Source: Paenibacillus oryzisoli (lineage in GTDB: Bacteria; Bacillota; Bacilli; Paenibacillales; NBRC-103111). From it: DNA of 64,000 nucleotides. This document shows, piece by piece, positions 9,296 to 17,961 of this stretch. Every line of letters begins with the position of its first letter. Position 1 is the stretch's first letter. A program made the translations under genes and the position numbers. The stretch lies in the NCBI RefSeq assembly GCF_001653565.1, contig NZ_LYPB01000067.1:1-64000 (forward strand), written 5' to 3'. The notes below the pieces were generated by a model. That model was not told the DNA's origin and did no database searches. It worked only from the letters and a program-made list of their open reading frames with translations.

Positions 9296-9991
9296 GTGAC
9301 AACGGTACTAGTCGTAGATGATGATCTGAATATATGTAAAATAACGAAGCTCTATCTGGAGAAAAACGGCTTCCAGGTAGCGACCGCGAACGACGGCGAG
9401 CAGGCGCTCACTCGGTTCAAGGAGCTGCAGCCCGATTTCATCGTGCTGGATATTATGCTGCCGAAGCGCGACGGGTGGTCGGTCTGTCAGATGATCCGCG
9501 CACAAAGCGATGTGCCGATTCTGATGCTGACGGCGCGAGGCCACGTGGATGAGCGTGTAGAAGGCTTGCGGATGGGAGCCGACGACTATTTGGTGAAACC
9601 TTTTGACCCGAATGAGCTGGTTGCACGGGTAATGACGATCCTTCGTCGGACGGGGCTTCGCGCCCAAGTGGCACCTGCGGCACACGTGTATGAGGTTGGC
9701 AGTCTGCGTATTGATAGCCTAGGTCATGAAGTGACCGTTGCTGGGCAAGTGGTGGCACTGCCGAAGAAGGAGTACGAGCTGCTGCTGTTCTTCGTGCGGA
9801 ATCCGAATCAAGTGTTCACGCGGGAGGATCTGATCGCGAAGATCTGGGGGTGGGACTTTGACGGTGAGGATCGGGTGGTTGATTTATATATCAAACGATT
9901 AAGACAGAAGCTCACAGCAGGGAAAGAGGACTGGAGTATCCGCACAGTTTGGGGTGTGGGATATAAGTTCGAGGGGCCTGGCGTATGCTGA
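9296..9991 (+). CDS. OmpR-family response regulator
   Basis: A 231-residue DNA-binding response regulator. Its receiver domain has the acidic pocket VDDD near residues 8-10, the phospho-acceptor Asp52 in LDIMLP and Lys101 in VKPF. A C-terminal winged helix ends in RTVWGVGYKFE. The GTG at 9296 lies 10 nt after AGGAG; an earlier GTG at 9287 is too close to that site. The stop overlaps the start of the histidine kinase gene by 7 nt, so the two are translated together. The likely target is the small secreted-protein gene downstream, whose promoter carries a tandem 11-bp repeat. Confidence 0.95.
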   Translation: MTTVLVVDDDLNICKITKLYLEKNGFQVATANDGEQALTRFKELQPDFIVLDIMLPKRDGWSVCQMIRAQSDVPILMLTARGHVDERVEGLRMGADDYLVKPFDPNELVARVMTILRRTGLRAQVAPAAHVYEVGSLRIDSLGHEVTVAGQVVALPKKEYELLLFFVRNPNQVFTREDLIAKIWGWDFDGEDRVVDLYIKRLRQKLTAGKEDWSIRTVWGVGYKFEGPGVC

Positions 9992-11373
9992 ATTCCTTTT
10001 ATCGCAAGCTACTGTTTATCTATATAGCTATTACGGTGGTATCAATTCTGGCGATTTCGGGCGCAATTGGGTACACGATGAAGCAGAAGACGTACGACCG
10101 CAGTGAGAAACTTCTACTGGAAAAAGTAGAGCAAGTGGATGAGCTGGCGAAGGATCTGTTCGATAATTCAACAACGCAGAAGGATTTCCGCAAGCAAATC
10201 AATGCGATGGAGAAAACCTCGAATGTCCGTGTCTCGGTGATTCGTCACCCTAGAGCGACCTTGGATAAAATCCAAGCGGTAGGCGAAGTTCCTGCCCAGC
10301 TAGGCTGGGTGGAGAAGGTGCTCTCCGGTAAACCGGTGACGGTGAAGAGTACATTTGCACAGAATAGCTCTGTCAAAATGCTGATTGTCGGACGTCCTGT
10401 CCTACAGGACAGTCGGGTAATTGGGGCGATTTTCCTGTATACGCCGATTCAGAATATCCAAGGCACGATTAAAGAGATTAATCGCGCCATTTATGTATCT
10501 GCCCTCGTAGTTGCACTGTTGGCTATTGCGGTTCTTTACTTTGTGTCGCGGCACTTTGTGAAGCCTCTTCAGCAAATGAGCAAGACGGCAGAGGCGTTGG
10601 CACTTGGGGATTTTAGCGGCAGGGTACCTGTACGAGGCAAAGACGAAATCGCCTCGTTGTCGGGATCGCTCAACCGCATGGCAGGCAAGCTGCAGAAGGT
10701 CGAAGATGGCCGCAAGCGGTTTCTATCGGAAATCTCTCACGAGCTGAGGACGCCGTTGACGACGATTCGTGCTTCTCTGCAGGGTATTACCGATGGTGTG
10801 GTAGAGCCCCAAGATGCGAAGGAATTCATCGATATCTCCCTCCAGGAGACACTCCGATTAAGTCATTTGGTGGAGGATCTGCTGGAGTTGTCTTCATTTG
10901 AGGAGAAGCAGGTGAAGTTGACGATGCAAACTGTTGATGTGCTAGAGTTAATTGGCCACGTGGTGACACAGTTGAAGATGAAGGCGAGGGGCAAGGGAAT
11001 TGAGCTTAGCGCTGAGGTGGAGGGAGCATATACCGTTCATGCCGACGCAGATCGACTACGGCAAGTATTCATTAATTTGCTGGATAATGCGATCAATCAC
11101 ATTTCAGAGGGCTCCCAAGCGGGGATTCGCGTGAAGGCCGTCAGGCAGGAGCGTTGGATTGAAGTATGGGATGAGGGGCAAGGCATCTCTCCGGAGAAGC
11201 TGCCGTATCTGTTTGATCGGTTCTACAAAGCGGACGAAAGCCGCAATCGCTCTGGCGCAGGGCTAGGTTTAACGATTTGTAAACACATTATCGAAGCGCA
11301 TGGCGGTACGATTCGTGTCGAGTCACAGCTGGGGGCTGGGACGGTTTTCAAAATCTTTTTGCCACCTGCATAA
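9985..11373 (+). CDS. membrane sensor histidine kinase
   Basis: A 462-residue kinase, partner of the preceding response regulator. TM1 is near residues 8-30, an extracytoplasmic sensor region of about 135 residues follows, and TM2 is near 168-188. A HAMP linker runs from about 189 to 242. The H-box SEISHELRTP puts the phosphorylated His at 252. N-box (NLLDNAINH) and G-box motifs (DEGQGI, GAGLGL) complete the ATPase domain. All catalytic motifs look intact. The stimulus is unknown. Confidence 0.95.
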   Translation: MLNSFYRKLLFIYIAITVVSILAISGAIGYTMKQKTYDRSEKLLLEKVEQVDELAKDLFDNSTTQKDFRKQINAMEKTSNVRVSVIRHPRATLDKIQAVGEVPAQLGWVEKVLSGKPVTVKSTFAQNSSVKMLIVGRPVLQDSRVIGAIFLYTPIQNIQGTIKEINRAIYVSALVVALLAIAVLYFVSRHFVKPLQQMSKTAEALALGDFSGRVPVRGKDEIASLSGSLNRMAGKLQKVEDGRKRFLSEISHELRTPLTTIRASLQGITDGVVEPQDAKEFIDISLQETLRLSHLVEDLLELSSFEEKQVKLTMQTVDVLELIGHVVTQLKMKARGKGIELSAEVEGAYTVHADADRLRQVFINLLDNAINHISEGSQAGIRVKAVRQERWIEVWDEGQGISPEKLPYLFDRFYKADESRNRSGAGLGLTICKHIIEAHGGTIRVESQLGAGTVFKIFLPPA

Positions 11374-11383
11374 ATATCCCCGC

Positions 11384-11405
11384 ATGACAAACTTATGACA
11401 TAACT
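11384..11405 (+). promoter_or_regulatory. tandem 11-bp direct repeat, candidate response-regulator site
   Basis: ATGACAAACTT at 11384-11394 is followed immediately by ATGACATAACT at 11395-11405. A -10-like TAAGAT lies at 11412-11417. OmpR/PhoP-type regulators bind head-to-tail repeats with about one helical turn period, so this fits binding by the regulator encoded just upstream, around the -35 position of the secreted-protein gene. Confidence 0.55.
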
Positions 11406-11473
11406 CTGAGCTAAGATAGGGTTCGTAGGGTACAGGGGAACAACCCCATAAACGAATCGAGGAGTGATGCCAT

Positions 11474-12052
11474 ATGTTGAAGAAGAAGTTAGCAGGAATA
11501 GTATTGGTTGGTGCGATCGTCTGTTCCGTTCCCATGGCGGCTTTTGCCCAAGGCGTACAAGGAGATGCAACAGCATCATCGGCAACTAAATTTCATCCTA
11601 TGAAACAACTGTTAGAAGAGAAAGCGCAAGCTTTTGGCATAGCGACGGATGGGAAAACGAATAAGGAGATTAAGACAGAGCTGAAGGCGGCAGGCACAGC
11701 AAAGCATACGGAGCGTTTGAATGCAGCGGCAGCTAAATTGGGTATCTCCACAGATGGCAAGTCAGCGGAGCAGCTCAAAACGGAGATCCAAACTGCGGTT
11801 GGTGTGAAGCTGCAGGAGAAAGCGACCAAGCTTGGCGTGAGCGCGGACGGGCTGACGAACAAGGAGCTTCATACAGCGCTAAAGGCTGCCAAAGAAGCCA
11901 AGAAAGCAGCGAAACAAGCGAAGGTTTCCGCAGCTATGAACAAGAGAGCAGCTAAATTAGGCATCTCTACGGATGGCAAAACGACGGAGCAAGTGTATGC
12001 AGAGATCACGAGTGCGCTGCAAGCCAAATGGGCGAAACAAGCTGCGAAATAA
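11474..12052 (+). CDS. small secreted helical repeat protein
   Basis: A 192-residue exported protein with a clear signal peptide (KKK start, hydrophobic core, cleavage near AFAQG). The mature part has four repeats centred on (L/F)GI(S/A)TDGKT-x-EQ or close variants, spaced about 30-50 residues apart, in an Ala/Lys-rich helical background. Each repeat starts with an Ala-Lys-Leu-Gly helix end and continues EQ(L/V)xxEI. I do not recognise the family with certainty. GAGG precedes the ATG, and the gene follows the two-component pair after 100 bp containing the direct repeat described above. An envelope-stress or cell-surface role is inference. Confidence 0.82.
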   Translation: MLKKKLAGIVLVGAIVCSVPMAAFAQGVQGDATASSATKFHPMKQLLEEKAQAFGIATDGKTNKEIKTELKAAGTAKHTERLNAAAAKLGISTDGKSAEQLKTEIQTAVGVKLQEKATKLGVSADGLTNKELHTALKAAKEAKKAAKQAKVSAAMNKRAAKLGISTDGKTTEQVYAEITSALQAKWAKQAAK

Positions 12053-12063
12053 GTTTGGCAGAC

Positions 12064-12102
12064 AAAGCAGCCCTGAGCGAATAACTCAGGGCTGCTTTTT
12101 GA
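12064..12102. terminator. terminator shared by convergent genes
   Basis: AAAGCAGCCCTGAG and CTCAGGGCTGCTTT form a 14-bp stem with a 7-nt loop and a T-run. It lies between the secreted repeat protein and the hydrolase operon. Confidence 0.9.
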
Positions 12103-12104
12103 TA

Positions 12105-13025
12105 TTAGGATAGGTCAAATGCCATTAAATCCCGCGCCATCGTGATCTGACCACCATAGATGTCCCCCATGCCTTCTGTATAGGCAGCTTCCGCCTCCTC
12201 AGTGGCTGCAGGAGCAGGAATGTGATGGGTAAGCACCAGATGAGCCACACCTGCTTCACGGGCGATTTCGGCTACTTCCAGCGTCGTAGAATGATACTTT
12301 GCAGGATTGGACAGGCCAACGGTCTGCTCAGGGAATTTGGTAATTAGCGCGTCCAACCACGCTTTGTTGTAAGATTCATGAACCAGTAAATCAACGCCGC
12401 GGCTATGTTTGATCATATTGTCGACGGGGATGGTATCCCCCGAAATGACGACCGACTTCCCGTTGAACTCGATTTTATAAGCAATAGCAGGATCAACAGG
12501 TTTATGATCGACTTCGAATGCGGTGACTTTAACGCCGCCCTGGTCATATACAATACCCTCATTGCTTTCAAAATAACGAATGTCCGCTCCTTGACCAGCG
12601 GAGAAGTTATAGTTCACTCGAAGATTTACATCGAAGTCGAAAGAGGCTCTCATTTTACCGATAATCTCCTTCGTTGTGATGGGCCCGTAGACGTTCATTG
12701 GCCCTTTCCGGCCCTCAAATACACGGTCCGCGATTACATGTGTCCGCCAGCTCGTGATGAAGACATCGAAAAACCCAGAGTTATGATCGCTATGATGATG
12801 CGTAAAAAAGACATCCGAAATCCGCTGCGGCATGATCCCTGCCTTAATCAGTTGATCTACAGTTGCGCCTCCGCAATCGAACAGAAACGCTTTATCGCCT
12901 GCGAGAATAGCGACGCCTGCCTTCGCCCTTCCGTAAAAAGCTCTCGGTGTGCCCGTGCCCAGAATGACGACTTTCATGTGCTCATGGTAATCAGGCAATA
13001 GGTTCTCTTGTGGTTGTATATACAT
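12105..13025 (-). CDS. metallo-beta-lactamase-fold hydrolase (RNase Z-like / possible arylsulfatase type)
   Basis: A 306-residue protein with the metal-binding motif THHHSDH near residues 75-81, a further His/Asp set (SGDT) and a late LTHHIP motif. It is most like the RNase Z-related branch, which also includes zinc arylsulfatases, lactonases and phosphodiesterases. AAGGAGG lies 7 nt before the ATG at 13025. It is the last gene of a five-gene operon with an SsuABC-like importer, 26 nt after the binding-protein gene. That context makes hydrolysis of an imported sulfate ester or related compound a reasonable guess, but sequence alone does not fix the substrate. Confidence 0.85.
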   Translation of the reverse strand: MYIQPQENLLPDYHEHMKVVILGTGTPRAFYGRAKAGVAILAGDKAFLFDCGGATVDQLIKAGIMPQRISDVFFTHHHSDHNSGFFDVFITSWRTHVIADRVFEGRKGPMNVYGPITTKEIIGKMRASFDFDVNLRVNYNFSAGQGADIRYFESNEGIVYDQGGVKVTAFEVDHKPVDPAIAYKIEFNGKSVVISGDTIPVDNMIKHSRGVDLLVHESYNKAWLDALITKFPEQTVGLSNPAKYHSTTLEVAEIAREAGVAHLVLTHHIPAPAATEEAEAAYTEGMGDIYGGQITMARDLMAFDLS

Positions 13026-13051
13026 AGGAAAGCCTCCTTAGTTGCGTAAGA

Positions 13052-14080
13052 TTATTTCTCTTTCTTAACTTCATTTAGAAGCGACAAATCCAAGAATTTA
13101 CTGAAATCCAACTCTTCTGCTTTCACTTTTAAGTACCCGGCATCAAAGGAAGTTTTGGCCTGTTCATTAATGTCCTCTAACGTGATATCTTCGGTTAATT
13201 TCAAATGGTCGATGGCTGCTTTGATAAGCGCGGGCTCCATCCCTTTACCGGTTAACTGCTTCAATTCATCGCTAATCTGCTCATAAGCTTTGTTTGGATT
13301 TTGCCCAATGAAATCGATCGCTTGTTTGTTGGCTTTCACGGCTTTCTTGGCCAGGTCACGGTGATCCTTCAGAAACGTATCGCTGGCTACGAGAATCGTT
13401 AACGGGTAATTTCCGTCTTTTGGAGGGATTTTGTTCCAGTCTACCAAAATCGTACCGGTGCCCTCTTGGATGATCTGTGTACCCCAAGGTTCTGCAATTA
13501 ATGTCGCGTCCACTTCTTTCTGACGTATCGCGACTAACGTATCGGCTGGGGCCCGCGTCACGATTTGTACGCCTGACGTATCGCTCGATACTTTCAATCC
13601 TTCTTGTTTAAGCAGCAAACGAAGCGATAGATCCGGTGTGCCGCCTTTGGCAGCTACGGCTACTGTTTTGCCGACAAGATCTTTCACGGAGTTGATCCCT
13701 GCATCCTTGCGGGCAACTAATACCGCGCCGCCGTTATTGGCGCCAGCAATGACTCTGATATTTTTACTTTTCAAATATTGATTGATGACTGGACCTGGGC
13801 CGACGTAGCCGATATCAATCTGATCCGTCGCAATGGCTGTTGCGAAATCTGCTCCATTGTCAAAAGCCGTGACGTCAATCTTGGCATTTTTACCAAAAGC
13901 GTCCTGGAAATAGTTGTTTTGCAGGGCGATGAATCCCGGAGCATGGGTGACATTTTTCAAAATACCAATTTTTACAGTCGTAGTTACAGCGCTTGAAGCA
14001 GCTTCCTTACTCTGGCCGCATGCGGACAAGACCAAAGATACCAATAGGATTAAACTCATAATCCAACCTAATTTTTTCAC
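13052..14080 (-). CDS. ABC importer substrate-binding lipoprotein (SsuA/TauA/NMT1-like)
   Basis: A 342-residue lipoprotein. The signal peptide ends in a lipobox LVLSAC, so the mature protein is anchored by Cys. The body follows the SsuA/NMT1 pattern: VKIGILKN at the first strand, DIGYVGPGP for the anion- or sulfonate-binding loop, GGTPDLSLR and AEPWGTQI later. Family members bind sulfonates, taurine, nitrate or pyrimidine precursors. The GTG start at 14080 follows GGGGGA. It lies 30 nt downstream of its permease gene. Confidence 0.92.
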   Translation of the reverse strand: MKKLGWIMSLILLVSLVLSACGQSKEAASSAVTTTVKIGILKNVTHAPGFIALQNNYFQDAFGKNAKIDVTAFDNGADFATAIATDQIDIGYVGPGPVINQYLKSKNIRVIAGANNGGAVLVARKDAGINSVKDLVGKTVAVAAKGGTPDLSLRLLLKQEGLKVSSDTSGVQIVTRAPADTLVAIRQKEVDATLIAEPWGTQIIQEGTGTILVDWNKIPPKDGNYPLTILVASDTFLKDHRDLAKKAVKANKQAIDFIGQNPNKAYEQISDELKQLTGKGMEPALIKAAIDHLKLTEDITLEDINEQAKTSFDAGYLKVKAEELDFSKFLDLSLLNEVKKEK

Positions 14081-14110
14081 GCGAATTCCCCCTTATTTGG
14101 TTCTAGTTAT

Positions 14111-14866
14111 TTATTTCTTAAGCTGAAAACGAAGCACGATGCGATCCTCTAGTTGTTTGAAACAGAAATGATCCGAAATGGTACCGAGCACAGCGATGAT
14201 GATGACGACGCACAGGATGGTTGCCGTATCGCCAAGTCCGCGCCCATCTTGCAGCATTTGCCCCAGCCCAACGCCCTTAGCGATGAGCTCGCCAGCTACA
14301 AGTGCCCGCCAAGCGAAGGCCCAGGCCACGCGTATTCCTGTAATCCAATGGGGAAATGCCGCAGGCAGCTGCACTTGAAAGAACAAGCGGTAGCCGCTGC
14401 CTGTTCCCAGCATTTGCGCAGCTCGCAGATGAATCGGCGAAATATTCATGATCCCTGTGCGGCTGGCCATTGACATCGTCCATGTGGCGCCAATGGTCGT
14501 AATGAAAATGACCGCAGTGTCATTGAGTCCGAACCAGATAATTGCGAAGGGCAGCCATGCAATACTTGGTACGGTCTGGAGGGCCACAACGACAAAGCCG
14601 AAGGTTTCGTCAAAGAACCGATAGCGAGCAAATAAATAACCTAATAGTGTCCCGAGCCCAATGGAAATGGCAAATGAGATGAGTAAACGACGGAGACTAG
14701 CTCCTATGGCATTTAAGAGATGACCGTGAACAAACCCATCATAGAAAGCCTGGAAGGTTTGCAATGGTGAGGGGAACTTCCACCCCCACTGGAAAATTCT
14801 AAATCCCAACTCCCATATGATCAGCAGCAGAATTAGAAATAGCGTTCTTCTTAAGGCTGTATGCAT
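14111..14866 (-). CDS. ABC importer permease (SsuC/TauC-like)
   Basis: A 251-residue integral membrane protein of the sulfonate/nitrate/taurine permease family with about six TM helices. The conserved cytoplasmic coupling region is near the middle (AAQMLGTGSGYRLFFQVQLPAA, matching the EAA loop). GAGGAG precedes the ATG at 14866 by 7 nt; a TTG 6 nt upstream is the only other candidate. Its start overlaps the ATPase gene by 68 nt, indicating coupled translation. Confidence 0.93.
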   Translation of the reverse strand: MHTALRRTLFLILLLIIWELGFRIFQWGWKFPSPLQTFQAFYDGFVHGHLLNAIGASLRRLLISFAISIGLGTLLGYLFARYRFFDETFGFVVVALQTVPSIAWLPFAIIWFGLNDTAVIFITTIGATWTMSMASRTGIMNISPIHLRAAQMLGTGSGYRLFFQVQLPAAFPHWITGIRVAWAFAWRALVAGELIAKGVGLGQMLQDGRGLGDTATILCVVIIIAVLGTISDHFCFKQLEDRIVLRFQLKK

Positions 14867-15638
14867 GGCCAAGCTCCTCTCTGACTACCTTCTCGAGCTC
14901 ATCCGTCAGAGCTTCCATGATTCTATTTTCCAACGCATGAATGAGTGGGTCGCTGATTTGATGAGGCCTTGCAGCCTGTACCGCAAATTCCTTCTTGACC
15001 CTGCCTGGCTGCGTCGCCATCACAACTACACGATCGGATAACATGACGGCTTCGCGAATGTTGTGCGTAATAAACAAGATGGTTTTACCTGTTTTAAGCC
15101 AAATCTCTTCCAAATCCTTGAGTAAAATAAAGCGGGTCTGCTCATCTAGGGCCGCAAAGGGCTCATCCATTAATAGGATCTCAGGATCCATAACAAGCGC
15201 TCGGGCAATTGCTACTCTTTGCTTCATTCCGCCCGAGAGCTCATGCGGATAACGGTCGATGAATTTGCTCAAGTGCACGGCTTTAATTTGCTCAGTTGCA
15301 AGCGCATAGCGATCTATCTTGGATAGCCCTTTCTGCTTCAAACCGAACGCTACATTATCGAGCACCGTGAGCCAAGGGAACAAGCCGTGTTCTTGGAAAA
15401 CAACGATCCGATCGGCTCCTGGCGCAGTAACCTTGTGCCCACCCACCGTAATCGTTCCGCTGCTCACATGTTCGAATCCGGCGATTAGATTCAATAGCGT
15501 GGATTTCCCGCAGCCTGAAGGCCCTACGACGGAGACGAATTCTCCCTTTCCGATGGTGAGAGAAACGTCGTCTAAAGCCGTGTAGGAATGGCCTTTTTGC
15601 TGCGAAAAGGATTTACTCACATTACTAATCGTGATCAT
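14799..15638 (-). CDS. ABC importer ATPase (SsuB/TauB-like)
   Basis: A 279-residue nucleotide-binding subunit. Walker A is GPSGCGKST near residues 40-48, the Q-loop is in VFQEHGLFPW, the signature is LSGGMKQR, and Walker B is ILLMDEPF. The H-loop His is in FITHNIREAV. GGAGGT lies 7 nt before the ATG at 15638; a five-codon upstream extension lacks support. Unusually for the family, the C-terminal tail runs over the start of the permease gene. It lies 26 nt after the Crp-type regulator gene. Confidence 0.95.
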   Translation of the reverse strand: MITISNVSKSFSQQKGHSYTALDDVSLTIGKGEFVSVVGPSGCGKSTLLNLIAGFEHVSSGTITVGGHKVTAPGADRIVVFQEHGLFPWLTVLDNVAFGLKQKGLSKIDRYALATEQIKAVHLSKFIDRYPHELSGGMKQRVAIARALVMDPEILLMDEPFAALDEQTRFILLKDLEEIWLKTGKTILFITHNIREAVMLSDRVVVMATQPGRVKKEFAVQAARPHQISDPLIHALENRIMEALTDELEKVVREELGHAYSLKKNAISNSAADHMGVGI

Positions 15639-15664
15639 ATGGTCAACCTCCAAGGGATGCTCGT

Positions 15665-16330
15665 CTATATATCTGTGAAGAAAGAGTTCGGATGATAAAC
15701 AACGATCTTCTTTTTGGCATAATCGATAAGTCCTTTATCGCGCCATTTATTCAAGGTTTCCGTGACGGTTTGTCTGCTGCAGCCAATGACATACGAGATC
15801 TCTTCATGACTGAGCGGCACCTGAACTTCAAGCTTCGCGTCCGTCGGTTTCCCCAGCTGCAGGAGGAACCAAGCGAGCCTCCAGGCGACGGGGCGGGAGA
15901 TTAAAGTTTCGACCATGCGCTGTGTTTGCAGCAGTCTGCGAGCACCTAGAACGGCCACCGAATAGGCAAACTCCGCATTTTCCTTAGCCAATTCAAGAAA
16001 TTTCCGACTGTCTAACGTAAGAATTTGGCTGTCTACCAGACATTTGGCGTAACGCTTCCGAACCATGTTGGTCAACACTTCCGCATTGCCGAAAACCTCC
16101 CCCTCATAGCGAAGAAATAAGGTAATCCCTTGCCCCTCCTCAGAGGATTGCGAGATCTTAATTAATCCTGAAGCCACATAATAGGCACCGCTGGGCAAGT
16201 CATTTTCCTGGAAAACATACTCGTTCTTCCGGTAAGTATGACTAATGCCATGTTTTCGAAAAGCTTCAACCATGACTTCCTTTGTAGGGTCTTTGTCCCT
16301 AAGGTCAGCAAGCTCATGTAATTGGTCCAT
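15665..16330 (-). CDS. Crp/Fnr-family transcriptional regulator
   Basis: A 221-residue regulator with an N-terminal cyclic-nucleotide-binding-like beta barrel (residues about 25-125), a long dimer helix (FAYSVAVLGARRLLQTQRMVE region) and a C-terminal winged helix (SHEEISYVIGCSRQTVTETL as recognition region). No Cys cluster for an iron-sulfur sensor like that of Fnr is visible. It is the first gene of the importer/hydrolase operon and probably regulates it. A TGTCGG-N4-CCGACA palindrome at the operon promoter is the likely binding site. The effector is unknown. Confidence 0.92.
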   Translation of the reverse strand: MDQLHELADLRDKDPTKEVMVEAFRKHGISHTYRKNEYVFQENDLPSGAYYVASGLIKISQSSEEGQGITLFLRYEGEVFGNAEVLTNMVRKRYAKCLVDSQILTLDSRKFLELAKENAEFAYSVAVLGARRLLQTQRMVETLISRPVAWRLAWFLLQLGKPTDAKLEVQVPLSHEEISYVIGCSRQTVTETLNKWRDKGLIDYAKKKIVVYHPNSFFTDI

Positions 16331-16399
16331 AGGATCATTCCCCTATTCATATTCCTCAAATTATGCAGTTCATTTAATGCCGAGTATTCCAATCTGTTA

Positions 16400-16447
16400 T
16401 ATGTATATTATCACATGATTTCATACTAAAATGTCGGATTCCCGACA
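16400..16447 (-). promoter_or_regulatory. operon promoter with Crp-type palindrome
   Basis: The palindrome TGTCGG-ATTC-CCGACA is at 16432-16447. On the minus strand an extended -10 (TGTGATAAT, hexamer at 16407-16412) predicts a start near 16400. The palindrome is then centred about 40 bp upstream, the position of class II Crp/Fnr activators, where it takes the place of a good -35 box. Confidence 0.6.
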
Positions 16448-16572
16448 AAATTAAAAAAATCGCGTATAGAAATAGTTAGACTCTTGAGAAATACTCATCT
16501 ATAAGCGTTTTTCTTGCTATACTAAATCCACAGTCTGGAAATTGTTGGGCGGAAGTCTGTAGGGAGGTCGCC

Positions 16573-17607
16573 ATGCTCTTCTTCTCCAAATTCTTATTGC
16601 GTCTAATCCGTTGGAATAATCTGTTTGTTTTTGGCGTGGCTGTTGTGTTCATTGGAGGAAGCGCCTTGCTAGCGTACGAGCTTGAGCCGAGCACCTTCGA
16701 GACCAGATTCAACGGCTTGTGGTGGGTGATGACGACTGTGACGACAGTAGGATATGGTGACTTTTATCCACACACAGTTGCAGGCAAATGCTTAGGGATC
16801 ATCGTCTACATCTTTGGTATTGGGCTCATTTCTATAACGATTAGTAAAGTCGTGGATGCTTTATTTGTGTATCAGCGGATGAAGGAGGAAGGGAAATTGA
16901 AATTTGCTGGGGAGAATCATTTTGTCATTATTGATTGGAGTCAGCATGCAGAGAATGCTATTAACGAGATTCTGAACTCCGATCCCCTCGTGGAAGTTGT
17001 GCTTATAGCTACACTGGACAAATCGCCAATCGTGCATGACCGCGTGCATTATGTGCTGGGCAACCCGCAGCTCGTGACGACACTCGAAATGGCCAATACA
17101 TCAAAGGCAAGAGCAGTCTTCATCTTCGCTGATGAGGTGACACAGTTCCAGCATACGGTTCGAGATCCTGCCTTCGTCGATGGCAAAACCTTGTTGGTCG
17201 CCACGACCATCGAGCGCAATTATAACCATGTCTACACGATCGTGGAGATTCGCGATAAGGATAATCTGCCTAACTTCCAGCATATTCGCATCGATGAGTT
17301 CATCTTTGGCAGTGAGACGATTTCCCAGCTCGCGGTACGCTCGGCGTTTAGCCCAGGTACCTCGAAGATCCTTACGCAGCTGCTGACCCGTACACCTCAA
17401 GGCGAGGACCTCTACGAGATTCCTAAACAGACGAAGTGGGTGACGTTCCATGATGCTTTTCAGGATTTGCTGCAAAAGGGAGCTACACTGATCTCAGATG
17501 GCGAGCATCTGAATATCAATAAAAGGCTCCATGAAGAGATTCCGCAGGGAGCAAGGCTGTTCGTTATTTGTGATAAGGAAACGTACGGACGGTTGACGAA
17601 GAAATAG
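16573..17607 (+). CDS. potassium channel with RCK/TrkA-N domain (YugO-like)
   Basis: A 344-residue two-TM potassium channel. TM1 is near residues 18-36, the pore loop carries the selectivity filter TVGYGD at 58-63, and TM2 is near 72-95. The cytoplasmic RCK domain starts near 114. Its nucleotide loop is altered (HFVIIDWSQHAENAI rather than the classical GxGxxG). In Bacillus the related YugO mediates potassium release during biofilm signalling. GGGAGG precedes the ATG. It is divergent from the Crp-regulated operon. Confidence 0.93.
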   Translation: MLFFSKFLLRLIRWNNLFVFGVAVVFIGGSALLAYELEPSTFETRFNGLWWVMTTVTTVGYGDFYPHTVAGKCLGIIVYIFGIGLISITISKVVDALFVYQRMKEEGKLKFAGENHFVIIDWSQHAENAINEILNSDPLVEVVLIATLDKSPIVHDRVHYVLGNPQLVTTLEMANTSKARAVFIFADEVTQFQHTVRDPAFVDGKTLLVATTIERNYNHVYTIVEIRDKDNLPNFQHIRIDEFIFGSETISQLAVRSAFSPGTSKILTQLLTRTPQGEDLYEIPKQTKWVTFHDAFQDLLQKGATLISDGEHLNINKRLHEEIPQGARLFVICDKETYGRLTKK

Positions 17608-17610
17608 AAG

Positions 17611-17650
17611 AAGAGCCAGGAGGGGGATTCAAACCTCTTGGCTCTTTGTG
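17611..17650 (+). terminator. intrinsic terminator of the potassium channel gene
   Basis: AAGAGCCAGGAGG pairs with CCTCTTGGCTCTT. The T-run after it is short. Confidence 0.65.
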
Positions 17651-17777
17651 TTATGTTTTTTGAGGATGAGACCGTGGCGGAGATGGATGTTACAGAACGT
17701 ACAACAGAGGCGTTGCTCCTGGCGCTGGTGCGGGCACCAGCATCGGGGCTGGCTACGAGTCATCCTGAGCAAGCAAA

Positions 17778-17912
17778 TAACTGTATTTTATGCAGCTAAT
17801 TCAAGCAAAATCACGGTATTTTGCAAACTAACTGGATTTTCTCCCGTTATTTAAAGCCAATTTCGCCAAACGGGACATTTCGAGCAAAATTAGATGTAGG
17901 AAATCCAGTTAA
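17778..17912. repeat. family A intergenic array, copy A3 (three units)
   Basis: Units at 17778-17799, 17829-17850 and 17890-17912 give steps of 51 and 61 bp: two forward (TAACTG...) and one inverted (TTAGATG...CCAGTTAA). The fourth unit expected near 17941 is missing. Unlike most copies, the spacer sequences also resemble those of array A4, so A3 and A4 are the closest pair. It lies between the convergent channel and transporter genes. Confidence 0.88.
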
Positions 17913-17961
17913 TCCCCAGAAGCTGCCCAAGCCAGGGAACAATTCAGACTCTAACCTTTTT

